A model generated the notes under the pieces. It saw only the letters and a list, made by a program, of their open reading frames with translations, made no database searches and was not told where the DNA came from. Position numbers and translations under genes: made by a program. Positions 34,088 to 45,884 of a stretch of 64,000 nucleotides of DNA are shown in pieces. Numbering within the stretch: position 1 is the first letter of the stretch; the number at the start of each line of letters is the position of its first letter. Origin of the DNA: Metallyticus violacea (Eukaryota > Arthropoda > Insecta > Mantodea > Metallyticidae); NCBI GenBank assembly GCA_030762175.1, contig CM060830.1, forward strand, positions 50,538,501 to 50,602,500, in the 5' to 3' direction.

Positions 34088-34939
34088 CAGAGGGTGCCAA
34101 AGAATGTATATGTCTATTTAATATATTTCAAAGTTGGACCGAAAAACAACAGTAACATGTAGTATGATGTTCTGTAAATAGATGTGACTCACATACATTA
34201 TGATAGCGTTGCTATGTGACAGGTAAATCAACAATGAACATATGAAGGCAAGATTATCGTTTGATGTTCTGTAAACAGTTGTGACTCACATTACGTTATG
34301 CTAGCGTTGCTGCAACAAAATGGAGCCAAGATTATCGTTTGAACAGCATAAAGCAATTTTGAAGTGCTATTGGAAAATCGAGAATGATGTTGCAGTTCAA
34401 AGGCAATGGAGACGTGTGTGCAAAACAGAACCACCAACGCGAGTAAACAATTGCACGTATTCGAGACAAATTTGAGACTCGTGGTACCGTATGCGATGTT
34501 CACAAGGGCAGATGTGAGAGACTTCGCACAGCAACAAGCCCCGCGTGCTTCGGCTAAGCTGTGGAACGTTTTGAGCACTCACCGCAGAAATCTATAAAAG
34601 AATGTGCACGTGGGATTGCAGAACCAGAGTACGTCGTGTTATTAAAATAGCAAATTTGAAAGTTTTCATTCCAAGATTTTTGCATACATTAAATGAAGAT
34701 AACCCTGAAACGGCATGTGCTGCAATCGCTAAGGATACTTTCGCAGACGTTGCTCAATCTGTAGTTCAACGTACTCAGAAGTGTATCGACGCCAATGGTG
34801 AGCATTTGAGCAACTTTTGTAACTGTAAATGTCTAAGGTGATTAGTGCTCATCATTTTCTGTTTGTGTGAATTCAGTTTTGTTATGTCAATACAGTTTTA
34901 TCTTTGCTTGAAGTGTGTATACATTTTTGGCACCCTCTG
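34088..34939 (+). mobile_element. mariner-like element, deletion derivative 1
   Basis: The left end cagagggtgccaaagaatg and right end catttttggcaccctctg are inverted copies, with a TA just outside the left end (34086-34087). The 5' leader contains a repeated segment (gatgttctgtaaa...tgactcaca). Two relatives lie at 44851-45880 and 60072-60729. Each derivative has lost a different internal part. Confidence 0.88.
34320..34841 (+). pseudogene. DUF4817-type mariner-like transposase, core deleted
   Basis: From the ATG at 34320 the protein begins MEPRLSFEQHKAILKCYW, then DVAVQRQWRR, TEPPTRV, RIRDKFETRGTVCDVHKGR, the HTH region. Later frames give SPQKSIKECARGIAEPEYV and RVIKIANLKVFIPRFLHTLN. Immediately after LNEDNPE the frame jumps to TACAAIAKDTFADVAQSVVQ and RTQKCIDANGEH, the C-terminus. 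All catalytic blocks are missing. The junction near 34707 shares tgaaacggc with the sequence expected on both sides, suggesting a microhomology deletion. Confidence 0.85.
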
Positions 34940-37597
34940 TCTATCGAGACTGAGCATGCGTTTGAAAGCTCAATTAAATTAATTAAGAAAAAATACAAGA
35001 AAGAGAGGGATTCAGTAGGATTATTGCTATGCGAGAACGATGCCATTTTTGTACTTTTAGCATACTCATTGAAATGATTTGGCTTACCTGTTTGATCCTT
35101 TTGAAAACATACACTAATTTTATTAACTTTTATGAAAAGCAGAACCGCGTGGAGATATAAATTATATATAATACAACTGAACACTATTTACTACTATTTT
35201 TGTATCAATTATGTGCATATTGTGAAGATAACTTCTTTTGTAGGCAGAGAGATCATTGAATCGAAGCAGGCGTGACAGAATGCATTATTATTAGTTTTAT
35301 GTTTCAGGAAGTACTAAGGAGATATCTGTAATTGATTAATTCAAAATACATGAATATTTGAGGCTATAGTAACAGTTCATAGTAAATTTATTTATTTTAA
35401 CATTGTACAAGAAAATGAATGAGAATAGGCGTCCTAGGTCCCTAATCGAATCGAAGTAGAGATTATAGGAATAAAAAATGAACTTAGGAGATATGAATTT
35501 AAGTTGTTTTCTATTGATGAATAAGATGCCAATAAGACCGCACAGTGGCTGAAGGGAGCTCGCGTGCAATTAACACATTTATTACTATTACCATTCTCTC
35601 CACATGATCAGTAGCTAGGTAGTCTCTGATTCTGATAATATTCTAAACATTTTCGGTTTTTAGAACCTTAATTTTCGGTTGTCACATCATAGTCCTTGAC
35701 ACTTATGGTCAAAATTCTGTTTGACTAATATGATTAAAGTTCCGCGCGTAAACGCCATTCAAATCATTATTGGGGGTTTATGATTTTTTTGTGCAACGTG
35801 TTAAGTGCACATGATAATAACAATAATAATACTAATTTTTGTTATAAATATGTCAAAGCTTATGAAAAGAATTTGACCAGGTGTACTGACTTTCAGATAA
35901 CCTTATTGTTACCAGAAACTATTATGCTAATTGTTGAATTTAGGTGCAGCAGAAAGAGTACATTATTTAATGCTTAACTATGGAATAGGGAGATTGTTGT
36001 CACTATTCTGGCTCCATTGCCCACAAATTCTATGGCATCTAAATACCAGGTTGTGGCTCTACGCACTTTCACCTAATTGAACGTGAATTATAACTCTCTA
36101 GGCAAAGATAAAGAGATGCATTTTTTGTAAACTCATACATTTGTAATTAATTAAATCACATTATAAGATTTATTACAACATTCTATCTAAAAGTGAGAAA
36201 ATGCAATGACTGTATACCTGAAGTGCAGACTTTACATAGTAAAAAAGACTGTCACGCAGGAACTGCCTAAACTAAGCGAATTCCTCAGAAAGTTGAATTT
36301 GTGAACGTTATTACTGAGCGCCTGAGTAGAGAAGTTATATATATATAAATTGAGAGAAAACATTGACTCTCATGTCTACTACCAGGAGTCTATAATTCAA
36401 CATAGTTACCTCTGGCCATTTCCCTTCTCTTGTAAAAGACGGGCCAAGCCAGTTTTTTTCTCACACAATAGAGCGATGGAAACTCTTTTTTACCACACCA
36501 ATAATATTTTAGCTTCAGCCAATAACAGTATAGGATTTAAAAAGACAAACTCCACGTGGAACAATAAAATAACTTCAGCCAATAGTCTAGGATTAGCAGC
36601 AGACAAACGTACAGCTGCGGAGGAGTTTATCAGTGTTATTGTTGGGATATCAAGTAACGGTCATATCAAAAGTTTGCCGCATCTTTTGTTACCGGCTGGG
36701 TATAAGATAAGTATGGCAGTAATAGATTAATATTTCAAAGTTGCTATCTTCACGACAATGCTTTTGTCAAAAATAAAAACATGCATCATTATAAATAATG
36801 AATTAATCTGTTCTTTTCTTTTTAAACGATTGAAAGAAAATTGAACGCTAGAGCGCTTTTTGAATTTCGGATTTTGGTATTAATTTTTAGAAACTATTTT
36901 CCTCAATTTATTTAAATGGTACATACAAATTTTGTTGCAAAAAATATTCGTGCTCCTGGAAATTTTGCATTTCAGCTAAGCCCTCACTACTAATAATTTT
37001 TGTTATTTCATTTCAATGGCATACATCGAGCAAGCATTGCGGCCCGCTAGAGTGGTTTTTAAATGCTGGGTTTCAGATAAATCCCCATTCCTAATTGTAT
37101 CCAATCTCGCAGATTTTCAGCTACTACATTCATTATTTTATTTCAAGTGCATATACCGAGTTTTGCTGAGGAAAAAATTTTTTGACCATAGAGCAATTTT
37201 AACTTTTCCACTTTTGGTTAACTTTCACTCCCAAAGATCCAATTTTACTGTTTAACGAACTCGGTAAATCGTTTGTTAATTGACCGTTATATGCCGTGTT
37301 TCGTTTAGAAAAAAAAAATGAAAAATGTGACCGCTAGAGCGTCACGACGTCGGAATTTGCTAAAACAGGCTCTGACAAGAGGAAGAAATGTGGCCCTCTG
37401 ACATACTCCTATACTGATTAATGATTGCCTTCAACTAACTCTTTATTCCAACTGTCTCCATGCTTCTCTTAGAAGAACCACCGTCAGGATGCAGAACTGA
37501 ATTCTCCCTGTATAAATTACTGCCTGCTCACCGTCGTTTCGAAATATCCAATCGATTTTCCCACCAATGTACATGCTACGTTACGAAACGGGCATAG
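34940..37597. other. AT-rich stretch with unrecognised frames
   Basis: A 126-codon plus frame at 36350-36730 contains an internal repeat (cttcagccaata twice at 36513 and 36571) and no known domain. A 79-codon frame at 37016 is likewise unrecognised. No clear gene. Confidence 0.3.
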
Positions 37598-37866
37598 TCG
37601 GTCCTGGTGGTGTAGTGGTACTTTCCTCTAAATCCAAGATCGCGATTCAATCCCAGCCAAGGTCGATGGGTTTTTTCGGGCGTTAAAATCCTAAATATGA
37701 CTTCCTTTGGAAGGGAAGTAAAGCCGTGGGTCCCTTGTTGTAGAACCTCAAGCCTGAAAGAAGAGGCCTCTGAGAAAAATTTATCGGCAGTTTCACGCCT
37801 TGAATTGAATGGGACACTGATGACCTGAGATGTTAAAGAGCGTCCGTAATAAACCAAATCAACAAA
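37598..37866 (+). repeat. SINE family A copy
   Basis: The head tcggtcctggtggtgtagtg carries the A-box. The B-box is eroded (cgattcaatcc at 37643-37653). The family body and tail are present, ending gcgtccgtaataaaccaaat. No convincing target duplication is seen. Confidence 0.9.
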
Positions 37867-37867
37867 A

Positions 37868-39885
37868 CCGCTCTGCTGTGCCAGCTCTTCATAGGATTGA
37901 AAATTCGCTAAGCAAGATTTTCCATGCTCTCAAAGCGCTGAAAATTGGTAGGACGTTTGTATGCAGCATCGCCCAAATTTTCATTGAGATCGGTAAGTAG
38001 ATGAATTTTCCAGATGGCTCTCAAATGCCATGCATTGGATTTTACTGCACTTAGATTTTTTTCCAGCAATCTCTTGTAATTGGTATACAAGTAATGAAAT
38101 AATTTTTTCTTCACCTTGAGGTAGTCAATGTACTCTTTTCGTCTTTGGCTTCAGAAGAATGCTCATTCAGTTGATCGTTTCATAATTGAACTTTGGCCCA
38201 TCTTTGTCATTCTAACCAACAACATATTATAGCACGGTTTAGTACACGAAATATTTTAAAATGACATCTCGACTCTCAGCGATAGCCACGTCAAGACGCT
38301 CCTCTGTGGGAATGAAGGAAAAAAACAAACGGATTAATAAATGTGTACCTTGCATTTGCACCATCCATTGAAAGCACGTTTCGACCCACGATATAGTTTA
38401 CATAGCAGCAAAAATCTGTTTTCGCTGTCCGCGTTTATGGTCTCGACAGCTGTGCAGAAATTTTAAGAGGTGATTACGTATGTCCTGCACCTTTCCTTCT
38501 TGTCAGCGTCTCCAAAACACCTTTCAGCACAAGATAAATAACTCATTTACAATTTCGCGCGAGCGTGGCTGCTTCACAAGTTATCAAAACAACTTAGAGA
38601 AAATAGAAATTGTCCCAATCCAAACGCATTATTCATTGCCTTACTTAAGAGTTACTTCATTAACTTTAATTATTTAGTTACTTAACGCAGATTCTTTTGG
38701 GAACCACAATTTCTCTTCACTAAGTCACAATCTTTTACTGTGTGAATCAATAGAGCGTTTGCTGGAGCTATTTTCCACCTCCAACACCTTCATTTCTTAC
38801 TGTTTAATTTCTAGAGTTTTATATTTTACCCTTTATTTGTTTATCTATCCAAATATAATTCAATTCAGTTATTTTTATTATCTGCCAAGCTAAATCACAA
38901 TATTTTGAACATAAGACATAGAGTTCACTTTTTAGATGTGTTGAACCAAATGCCTTGAAACCTAAGGATAAAACTGTGGAAGTTTTTCAATAGATCGACT
39001 ACTCACTTAATCAAGAAAACGTGACATGGATCTATTCAAATTACCCACGCTTCTAAAAGAGGGTAGCTATAAGATGCTGCTAAGTGAGCAAACAAATGAA
39101 GTACGTGTGATAGCATATACAGAACCAGTTTAAAATACATATTATTGGCCCAATCCTAAGAGATGACAAAACTTTCTCGCATTAAAAATTACACCTTACT
39201 TTATTAAGAAGTAAAAATATCATTAAGCATCATTGCTAAGTGAATTTTATGAAACTATAAAACGAAATACACCACTCCTGATTAATTTCAGTACAACTGC
39301 TCATTTACATGAAATCGGCTTTTAAATAAATTGAGATTCATTATTATGTTTAATTATTAAATAAATAGCATACATTTTATTTCAAAATGTCATTCTACAC
39401 TTAGTTCTTTTTATAAAACAGCGATTTTTACTAAAGAAACTAGAAAATATGTCTTTAATTGATGGGTGAAATGTCATCATATGTCAGACTAAATAACATA
39501 GGCATTGGGGCTGTTACCTGTAATATATATAACAGACTTTACTCTCAGCACGTGTTCAAGAGCCAACGCTTGAAATATCGTGGGTTCAGTGTTTAGTTTT
39601 ATTACTTTTTTTTAGTGTGAACCTTTAATGTGAACTTTTTATATTGCAATCTAAGTGATTTTTATAAGTTTTATACTTTTTAAAAGTTTTTATTATTCCA
39701 CGAATAGTATATATACAGCATGTTAATGAATTACATGGAGATAATTTCAGAGCGTAGAGATGTATACATAAGCAATTTGAGAGAGAAAATGTATGGCTTG
39801 TTTGTTCAAATTTCGAAGCTATGGCTTAAGTTTCTAAAGCGCCAGTACGCCACTGATAATGAAGATGCCCCTCGAAAGCATAACA
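37868..39885. other. AT-rich stretch, no gene recognised
   Basis: A 68-codon minus frame (37908-38114, NAWHLRAIWKIHLLTDLNEN) has protein-like composition, but I cannot assign it. Nothing else stands out. Confidence 0.3.
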
Positions 39886-39899
39886 CACGATAACGAAGG

Positions 39900-39995
39900 G
39901 AGGTTTCTGAACATATCACTCTGGAGCCATGGTTATGACATTAGCTTTCGAGTAAGAGGTAGTCATTTGTTTTTGAGTTTGAGTCTCGTTCATCA
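39900..39995 (+). repeat. tRNA-like repeat fragment
   Basis: atggttatgacattagct resembles an A-box, and gagtttgagtctc at 39975-39987 a B-box, about 50 bases apart. It is probably the head of a short tRNA-derived SINE. It is too degenerate to be a tRNA gene. Confidence 0.35.
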
Positions 39996-40138
39996 CTTTT
40001 TATTTATTTTGTTGTTTTCTGACTAGGGTGTAATCATACAGGTTTTGGCCTACACAGTGTTTCAATTTATTCACTTAAGTCTTAACACACCAATTCATAT
40101 AATTATAATCCTTGCTTACAAAAGGTGAAATTATGGGT

Positions 40139-40330
40139 AATCTTAATGTGTTGAGTGTCGTACATTCAAAGATTACCTAAATTTCATTCATAATTCTGTA
40201 GTGTGCGTATCGTGACACTTCATGTTAAATAAAAACAAATTAACGTCTTGGCAAGAATTAAACCCGCTGCCTGCTGAACATAGCTTTTGCCTTATGCATT
40301 ACGCCACCCAATCAGTTAAAAACTTAGGCT
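40139..40330 (-). repeat. short tRNA-like repeat (family F), copy 1
   Basis: In reverse the sequence has ggtggcgtaatgcataagg (A-box-like) and cgggtttaattc (B-box-like). A related copy lies at 40480-40605. Confidence 0.5.
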
Positions 40331-40479
40331 ACATAATTCAAGAAGGCACTTAAGTATGTGTTACATAAACTAACTTTTAGGCATCATGTTAGTAGTAAGC
40401 TTATTAGTCATTGTTATGTTGATAATACATTGTTGAGAAAGAGAATGAAACTGAAAGTACACTTCATTCAAAATTCTTT

Positions 40480-40605
40480 AATATGCGTATCGCAGCATTA
40501 AAAAAAAAAAATCAACAAGACAAGAATTGAACCTGCTGTTTGTGGAACATCAATTTTTACGTTATACATTACGCTACACAAGTAGTTAAACAGCTCCTTC
40601 TAGAG
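40480..40605 (-). repeat. short tRNA-like repeat (family F), copy 2
   Basis: It shares tgcgtatcgcagca, caagaattgaacctgctg and ttatacattacgctaca with copy 1 (tgcgtatcgtgaca, caagaattaaacccgctg, ttatgcattacgccac). An internal A run marks the tail side. Confidence 0.5.
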
Positions 40606-40977
40606 TAGTGACATAATGCAAGGAAGCAGTTAATGGATGTTCAGTGTCGCACTGTCAAATGATTAGTTCGAGATTTGAGGGATTTTTATGGCACTAAATA
40701 TTGAAAACACTGATAACGAGCTGCGGAAAATTGATATTTCTATGCTCGCAAGGTAGTTTTAAAAACATTCTAAACCAAATTTTCACCTGGCTTGGCTTTA
40801 ACACCGACTTATCAACATCTGATGCCATAATGTTTAATACCATCTCTGTTATGTTTAGTTGAGAACCATACATTGCCTATCTCAAATTATTTATATATGA
40901 TATCTCTACACTTTCTGAAAATATTTCGGTGTACTTCATTAACATCCTGTATATATGTATTAATTTTACGCTACAGT

Positions 40978-41080
40978 GAATTAATTGATCAACACTTTTA
41001 AAATGAAACACAAACTGGTAAAACATGCTAAAACATTGTATATTTCCAGCCGAACCCCTCTTAAAAAGAAGCACTAGTTA
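40978..41080 (-). repeat. repeat triad, inverted copy
   Basis: Read on the minus strand it contains ttcttttt...ggttcggctggaaatat and agtttgtgtttcattttaaaa, matching the two direct copies at 41100-41190 and 41230-41330. Confidence 0.6.
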
Positions 41081-41099
41081 GATAGATTCTTAAGAATAA

Positions 41100-41190
41100 A
41101 ATATTTTTTGTTGAAAGGGGGCTTAGGCTTGAAATATAGAATGTTTTGGTGTGCTTGATCAGTTTGTGTTTCCTTTTAAGATCAATCTGC
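41100..41190 (+). repeat. repeat triad, direct copy 1
   Basis: ggcttaggcttgaaatatag, tgttttggtgtgcttgatca and gtttgtgtttccttttaag follow in order. Confidence 0.7.
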
Positions 41191-41229
41191 TATATTTACA
41201 AAAAGTGTTTTCTTAACGGTCTACAATAA

Positions 41230-41330
41230 AAGCGCTTCTTCTTGAAAACGGGCTTCGGCTCGAAATATTAAATGTTTTGGTGTATCTTATCAGTTTGTGT
41301 TTCCTTTTAAAAGGTTAAACAATCTGTTCA
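41230..41330 (+). repeat. repeat triad, direct copy 2
   Basis: ggcttcggctcgaaatatta, tgttttggtgtatcttatca and gtttgtgtttccttttaaa follow in order, about 128 bases after copy 1. Confidence 0.7.
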
Positions 41331-41378
41331 CTGTGGAGTTAAATTTCTCTAATGAAGGTTATTTTATTTTTCTACAGT

Positions 41379-41379
<1 letters not shown>

Positions 41380-41410
<31 letters not shown>
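41380..41410 (+). repeat. (TA)n microsatellite
   Basis: About fifteen TA units directly left of the MITE. Confidence 0.95.
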
Positions 41411-41415
<5 letters not shown>

Positions 41416-42382
41416 GTTTCAGAAATAATTTTACAAACTTTGGTGGCCGGTTCCTCTCCAAAATAAGAAAAAAAGTCCATAAAACATATGTCCTTAGTTT
41501 TGAGTTATTAATTTTTTTTTTTTGAGTAGTGTTTAACGCCCGTTTTTACTACTAAGGCACCACAGGCGGTGGACACTGATGATACATGAGATGAAATGAT
41601 ATATTGGGAAAGGATTTTTTTTTTAAGGAAGGAAGCGTTCCAGGCCTAAGTTTAGGTATCTCCCCGGCATTTGCCAGTTATGAAGACTGAGGAAAACCTG
41701 GAAAAAACCCCAGTCAGGGAGGACGGTCCTGGCGGGATTCGAACCGCAGACCTCCCGCTCACGAGTCCGTGCCTCACCGTGGTGGTGAGCTATTAATGAA
41801 AGTTTACCAAATCATATAAACACATGTCTACAAATTATACGTTTTATGAGTTAATAATGAAAGTTTACCAAAAACAAGAAAATAAAAGACAATATAAACA
41901 TATGTCCGGAAAACCTTAGTTTTTGAGTTATTAATGAAAGTTTACGCCAGAGTTTAAATGACTATTTCTATCACATTTTTAACAGGGTTATTACTAAATC
42001 ACATAAATGGCTAACCTTCAATAGTGCCATTGCTGCATTTTGCGTGTAATATTTTGTCATATAAGTATGCAACGCTGATGCGCCAAGTGCATCATTTGAT
42101 TACATAACAAAATAAGTTTTATTTTCGGTTACGAACCTAAGTTGTTAGATTGTACCTTGAAAAGCGTTAAGCTAACTTTCATTAATAACTCATTAAACTA
42201 ATAATTACTGGACATGTTTATAGGATATTTTTTTCTTGTTTTGCTACACTTTCATTAATAACTCAAAAACTAAGGATTTCCTGAAATATGTTTATATATA
42301 CATATATATATATATATATATTCTTGTTTTGGTGTGAGAAAGTCGCTATGAAAGTTTGTAAAAGTATTTCTGAAACATTCTG
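41411..42382. mobile_element. MITE with long inverted subterminal repeats
   Basis: The left end agggtgtttcagaaataatt continues ttacaaacttt. The right end, aaagtttgtaaaagtatttc then tgaaacattct, is its inverted match. Inside each end are repeated modules of the type gagttattaatgaaagttta, in inverted order on the right (aaactttcattaataactca). No coding sequence. A SINE B copy is inserted in the left arm and a (TA)n run has grown in the right arm (42293-42321). Confidence 0.75.
41513..41785 (-). repeat. SINE family B copy inside the MITE
   Basis: Complete minus-strand copy: T-run tail, body (aacgcccgtttttactact, ggtggacactgatga, ggcatttgccagttatgaag) and head with the B-box read in reverse (gggattcgaacc at 41735-41746). 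It is bracketed by tgagttattaat (41501-41512) and tgagctattaat (41786-41797), a probable 12-base duplication with one change. Confidence 0.92.
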
Positions 42383-42384
42383 CA

Positions 42385-43268
42385 TAGTAAATTAGGAAAT
42401 ATACAAAACACTATTAAGAGTTGTATATGTAAGTTTCGTTAAAAAGTTATGAAGTACACAAAAGAATAGTAACAATGAAAATAGGCACACAATTCACAGG
42501 ATATTTCGGATAGCTAAGCACTCTTCTTCACAGTGTATCACCTCTTGAACACCAGACAAAAAGCCAACATGGCTCCACCGTGAAGATGGATACTTAGCTA
42601 TCCTATTTTAGCTAAGTAGCCTATTTTAGCTGTGTGTATGCGTATGTATTAACCACACGTAAGCATCAAGATATTGTTAGATAAATCTGATTAATAGGGT
42701 TAATTTATCGAATTATAAAACAATAAGATGTTAAAGTCATTAAATAAGACAGACCCCCTATAAAACAGTTACATAAATGCTGTAGCTCTAAGGGTGGAAA
42801 TATTTTTAAAACGTGTTGCGATTGTGTATTGATATACTGTTGCCCGCCACACAAATACGGGTAACAACCAAGATTTACCACGACCAGGATAGGCTTGCAA
42901 AAATACAAAAGCGGTAAATTCATAAGAAAAGATGCTTTATGTAGCTAATCTGAATGATATATTGCGGAAAGGAAACCATGGCTAAAGCATATTAACAAAA
43001 TACAGCATGCTCAGCTTGTAGGTTTAACATCATAAAAGTATATTAAATATTTCTTTGTATTAGTTTCCGGTTGGAAGTCCTTGTACAAATGACAATTATA
43101 TTTGTGGCACTTCACATCATGGTGATGGTGTAACTTGCTAGATAAAAATGTGAAACATGGCGAAATCTATGAACTCATGAAACGAAAAATCTGGCATGAA
43201 TTTAGCCTTAACGATTTGATCATTGTAAAATTCTGGTAGGGATATATAATTAATTAAAATCTAAAAAA
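42385..43268. other. AT-rich stretch, nothing recognised
   Basis: No gene or repeat was identified. Confidence 0.3.
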
Positions 43269-43270
43269 TG

Positions 43271-43569
43271 TTGGTCCTGGTGATGTAGTAATAACCATAC
43301 TTGCCTCTAAACGCGGGTTCAATCCCGGGCAGGATCGATGGATTTTTTCGGGCGTAAAAATCCTAAGTATGGCTTCCTTCGAAAGCGTATTAAACCTCGT
43401 GGATCCCATGTCGTACATTTATGGCACGAAAAAGAACCTCCAGTCTGAAAGAAGAGGCCTCTGAGCAAAATTTGTCGGCGGTTTCACGCTCTGAATTGCA
43501 TGGGACGCTGATGACCTAAGAGGTTAAAGAGCGTCCGTAAATAAACAAAAAAAAATAAATAAATAAAAC
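43271..43569 (+). repeat. SINE family A copy
   Basis: The head ttggtcctggtgatgtagta carries an A-box and the B-box is at 43316-43326 (gggttcaatcc). The full body follows, ending gcgtccgtaaataaac with an A-rich (aaat)n tail. Confidence 0.93.
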
Positions 43570-43739
43570 ATATTGAAAGACGAAATCACACAAGAAACCA
43601 ATACATTTGAGCTGAATTTCTTCTATAAAACTTTAAACCTTAATTGTATCTCAATTTGCACGACACAATTCATTTTTAATGTTTTAGCACACAATACTTC
43701 CTTGTGTATGACACACTGTACACCTGTGAAGTTTTCGGT

Positions 43740-44520
43740 TAGCACCTCTAACCCCAATTAATATCTCTCAAAATTAAGTCGCAATATCGAACCTATCATA
43801 AAAGCAGAATCAGTGATAATGCTGGTCAATAGCACCTCTAACTCCAATTAATATCTCTCAAAATTTAGTTGCAATATCGAACCTATCATAAAAGCAGCAT
43901 CAGTGGTAATGCTGGTCAATTTCGTCCAATCATCTCCTGCAAATTCCATAGCTTCTTAAAGCTGAGGAAATTTCATTTCCTGTAGTATTCTCTTTCAAAC
44001 GTATTATTTCTACAAGTTTCTCAGTCAGTGTCAAATATTTGACCACATCTCGGAACAAACACTGTCACTTGTGCTATGTCCTGTACATCAGTACTCCCGC
44101 CAACTGCTTCAGAAAAACAATACAATTGACTCCATGTTTCGCAGTTGCTCTTTTAACTTTATCGAAGTGTCACTGATGCGCCTAGCATGTGCATTTTTTT
44201 ATGTTTGCAAATGGTTACTTTTTTCTGTACGTATTAATTCTGCAGTAGCAACCAAACACGTTTTAAAAACTCTCCTTCGATGGTGCAAGTGCTACTTTAT
44301 AATAAATAAGATTCTATAACGGTAGACTCTATTTTTCTGTTTAAACAAGTTCTGCTTCTTTAAAAATTAACTTTTTAACTTATCCACTTTGTCCACACGA
44401 GCTTGGCCATAGTATCATAATAACATCTCATGTTGGATTCTTTTATCATAGAAACTAGGATTTTACAAATAAAACATTTGGGTCCATCACCGATAGGCGC
44501 TTGCTTTATGCTCCGAGATA
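43740..44520 (-). pseudogene. BED-type hAT transposase relic, N-terminal half
   Basis: On the minus strand, from about 44500: GPKCFICKILVSMIKESNM and YYDTMAK recall a BED-like CxxC...RHYxxxH finger, then VDKVDKLK and LKKQNLF. Further on come RRISDTSIKLKEQLRNMES (the usual RR[IL]xDxxxxxxxQL helix), GGSTDVQDIAQVTVFVPRC, corresponding to the hAT DEStDxxdxAQL block with the catalytic Asp replaced, and LTEKLVEIIRLKENTTGNEI. The match ends near SYGICRR, just before the 89-bp duplication. Stops and frameshifts break it throughout. I assign it to the hAT superfamily related to ZBED5/EPM2AIP1-type proteins. Confidence 0.7.
43741..43918. repeat. 89-bp tandem duplication
   Basis: 43741-43829 and 43830-43918 both read agcacctctaac[ct]cc ... 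gcaatatcgaacctatcata ... aatgctggtcaat, with only a few differences. It lies in the 3' part of the hAT relic. Confidence 0.92.
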
Positions 44521-45059
44521 GCAAATACAGCCAAAACTGAGAAATGGACAGTTGGCAGCATCTAGGACGACAAACATTGTGTGTCGCTGATTGGCTACCC
44601 CGCTTCCTTAGCTACTCAGAAGGATACCCGAAACGGCGAGCATTGCTAGTTATTTGTTTTATAGTTTGTACCTATTAAAATATAGCTTTTTGGATTGTTA
44701 ATGTATTACTTTAATTTCTATTGCATTTAGCTCCAGCTATATTGAAGCGATTGGTGTGGTACTACTGTTTGTATGGCATCATTCCGGTGCATTATTGCAT
44801 TTACATAAAATAATGCACAAACATTGAATCTTGTGTAAGTACGTCAATACAAAGCGTGCTAAAAAGATATAACCACTTTCACAGTAGATATATATTTAAT
44901 ATATTTCAAAGTTGAACCGAAAAACAACAGTAATGTGTAGTATGATGTTCTGTACACATATGTGACTCACATACATTATGATAGCGTTGCTACGTGACAG
45001 GTAAATCAGCAATGAACCGAAGCCAAGATTATCATATGATGTTCTGCAAACAGATGTAA

Positions 45060-45161
<102 letters not shown>

Positions 45162-45278
45162 GATAGCGTTACTACGTGACAGGTAAATCAACAATGAACA
45201 AATGAAGCCAAGATTATGTATATTGTTCTGTAAACAGACGTGACTCACATTACATTGTGCTAGCGTTGCTACAACAAA

Positions 45279-45771
45279 ATGGAGCTAATATTATCGTTTG
45301 AACAGCGGAAAGCAATTTTGAAGTGATATTGGAAATCCGAGAATGTTGTTGAAGTTCAAAGGCAATGAAGAACAGAACAGAACCGCCAACATCCGTCTCT
45401 TATCCGCCATTCATACACTATGGAAATGAGGAATTTTACTTCCAACAGAATTGCACCACCAGATTACCATCGAAATGTACGTTGCGTACCTTGATGACAA
45501 TCTTCTATGGCACTGGATAGGACGAAGAGGTTCGATTGAGTTTCCACCGCGTTCTAAGGATCTATCTCCGTTGGACTTCTACATATGGGGAACTCTCAAG
45601 GATGTTGTATACCGTAGAAAACCAGCTACACTGGCAGCACTTCGGGAAGAAATTGAAACGGCCTGTGCTACAATCGCTGAGGACACTTTCGCAAACGTTA
45701 CTCAATCAGTAGTTCAACGTACTCAGAAGTGTATCGACGCCGATGATGGGCATTTTGAGCAACTGTTGTAA
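45279..45771 (+). pseudogene. DUF4817-type mariner-like transposase, middle deleted
   Basis: The start at 45279 (MELILSFEQRKAI) and VEVQRQ are followed, after a broken junction near TEPPT, by FYFQQN (second catalytic block, Asp changed to Asn). Then come YLDDNLLWHWIGRRGSIEF, PPRSKDLSPLDFYIWGTL (third Asp block), KDVVYRRKPATLAALREEIE, TACATIAEDTFANVTQSVVQ and RTQKCIDADDGHFEQLL at the stop. The region with the first catalytic Asp is missing. Confidence 0.85.
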
Positions 45772-45884
45772 ATGTAAAAGTCTAACATGATTAGTGCTCA
45801 TTATTTTCTGTTTATGTGAATTCAGTTTTGTTATGTTAACACGGTTTTTTCTTTGCTTGAACTTGTATTTCTGATGTGTTATAG

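Noticed and set aside
34291..34582. Minus-strand frames of 61-95 codons
   Set aside because: They are antisense shadows of the mariner-like derivative 1 transposase.
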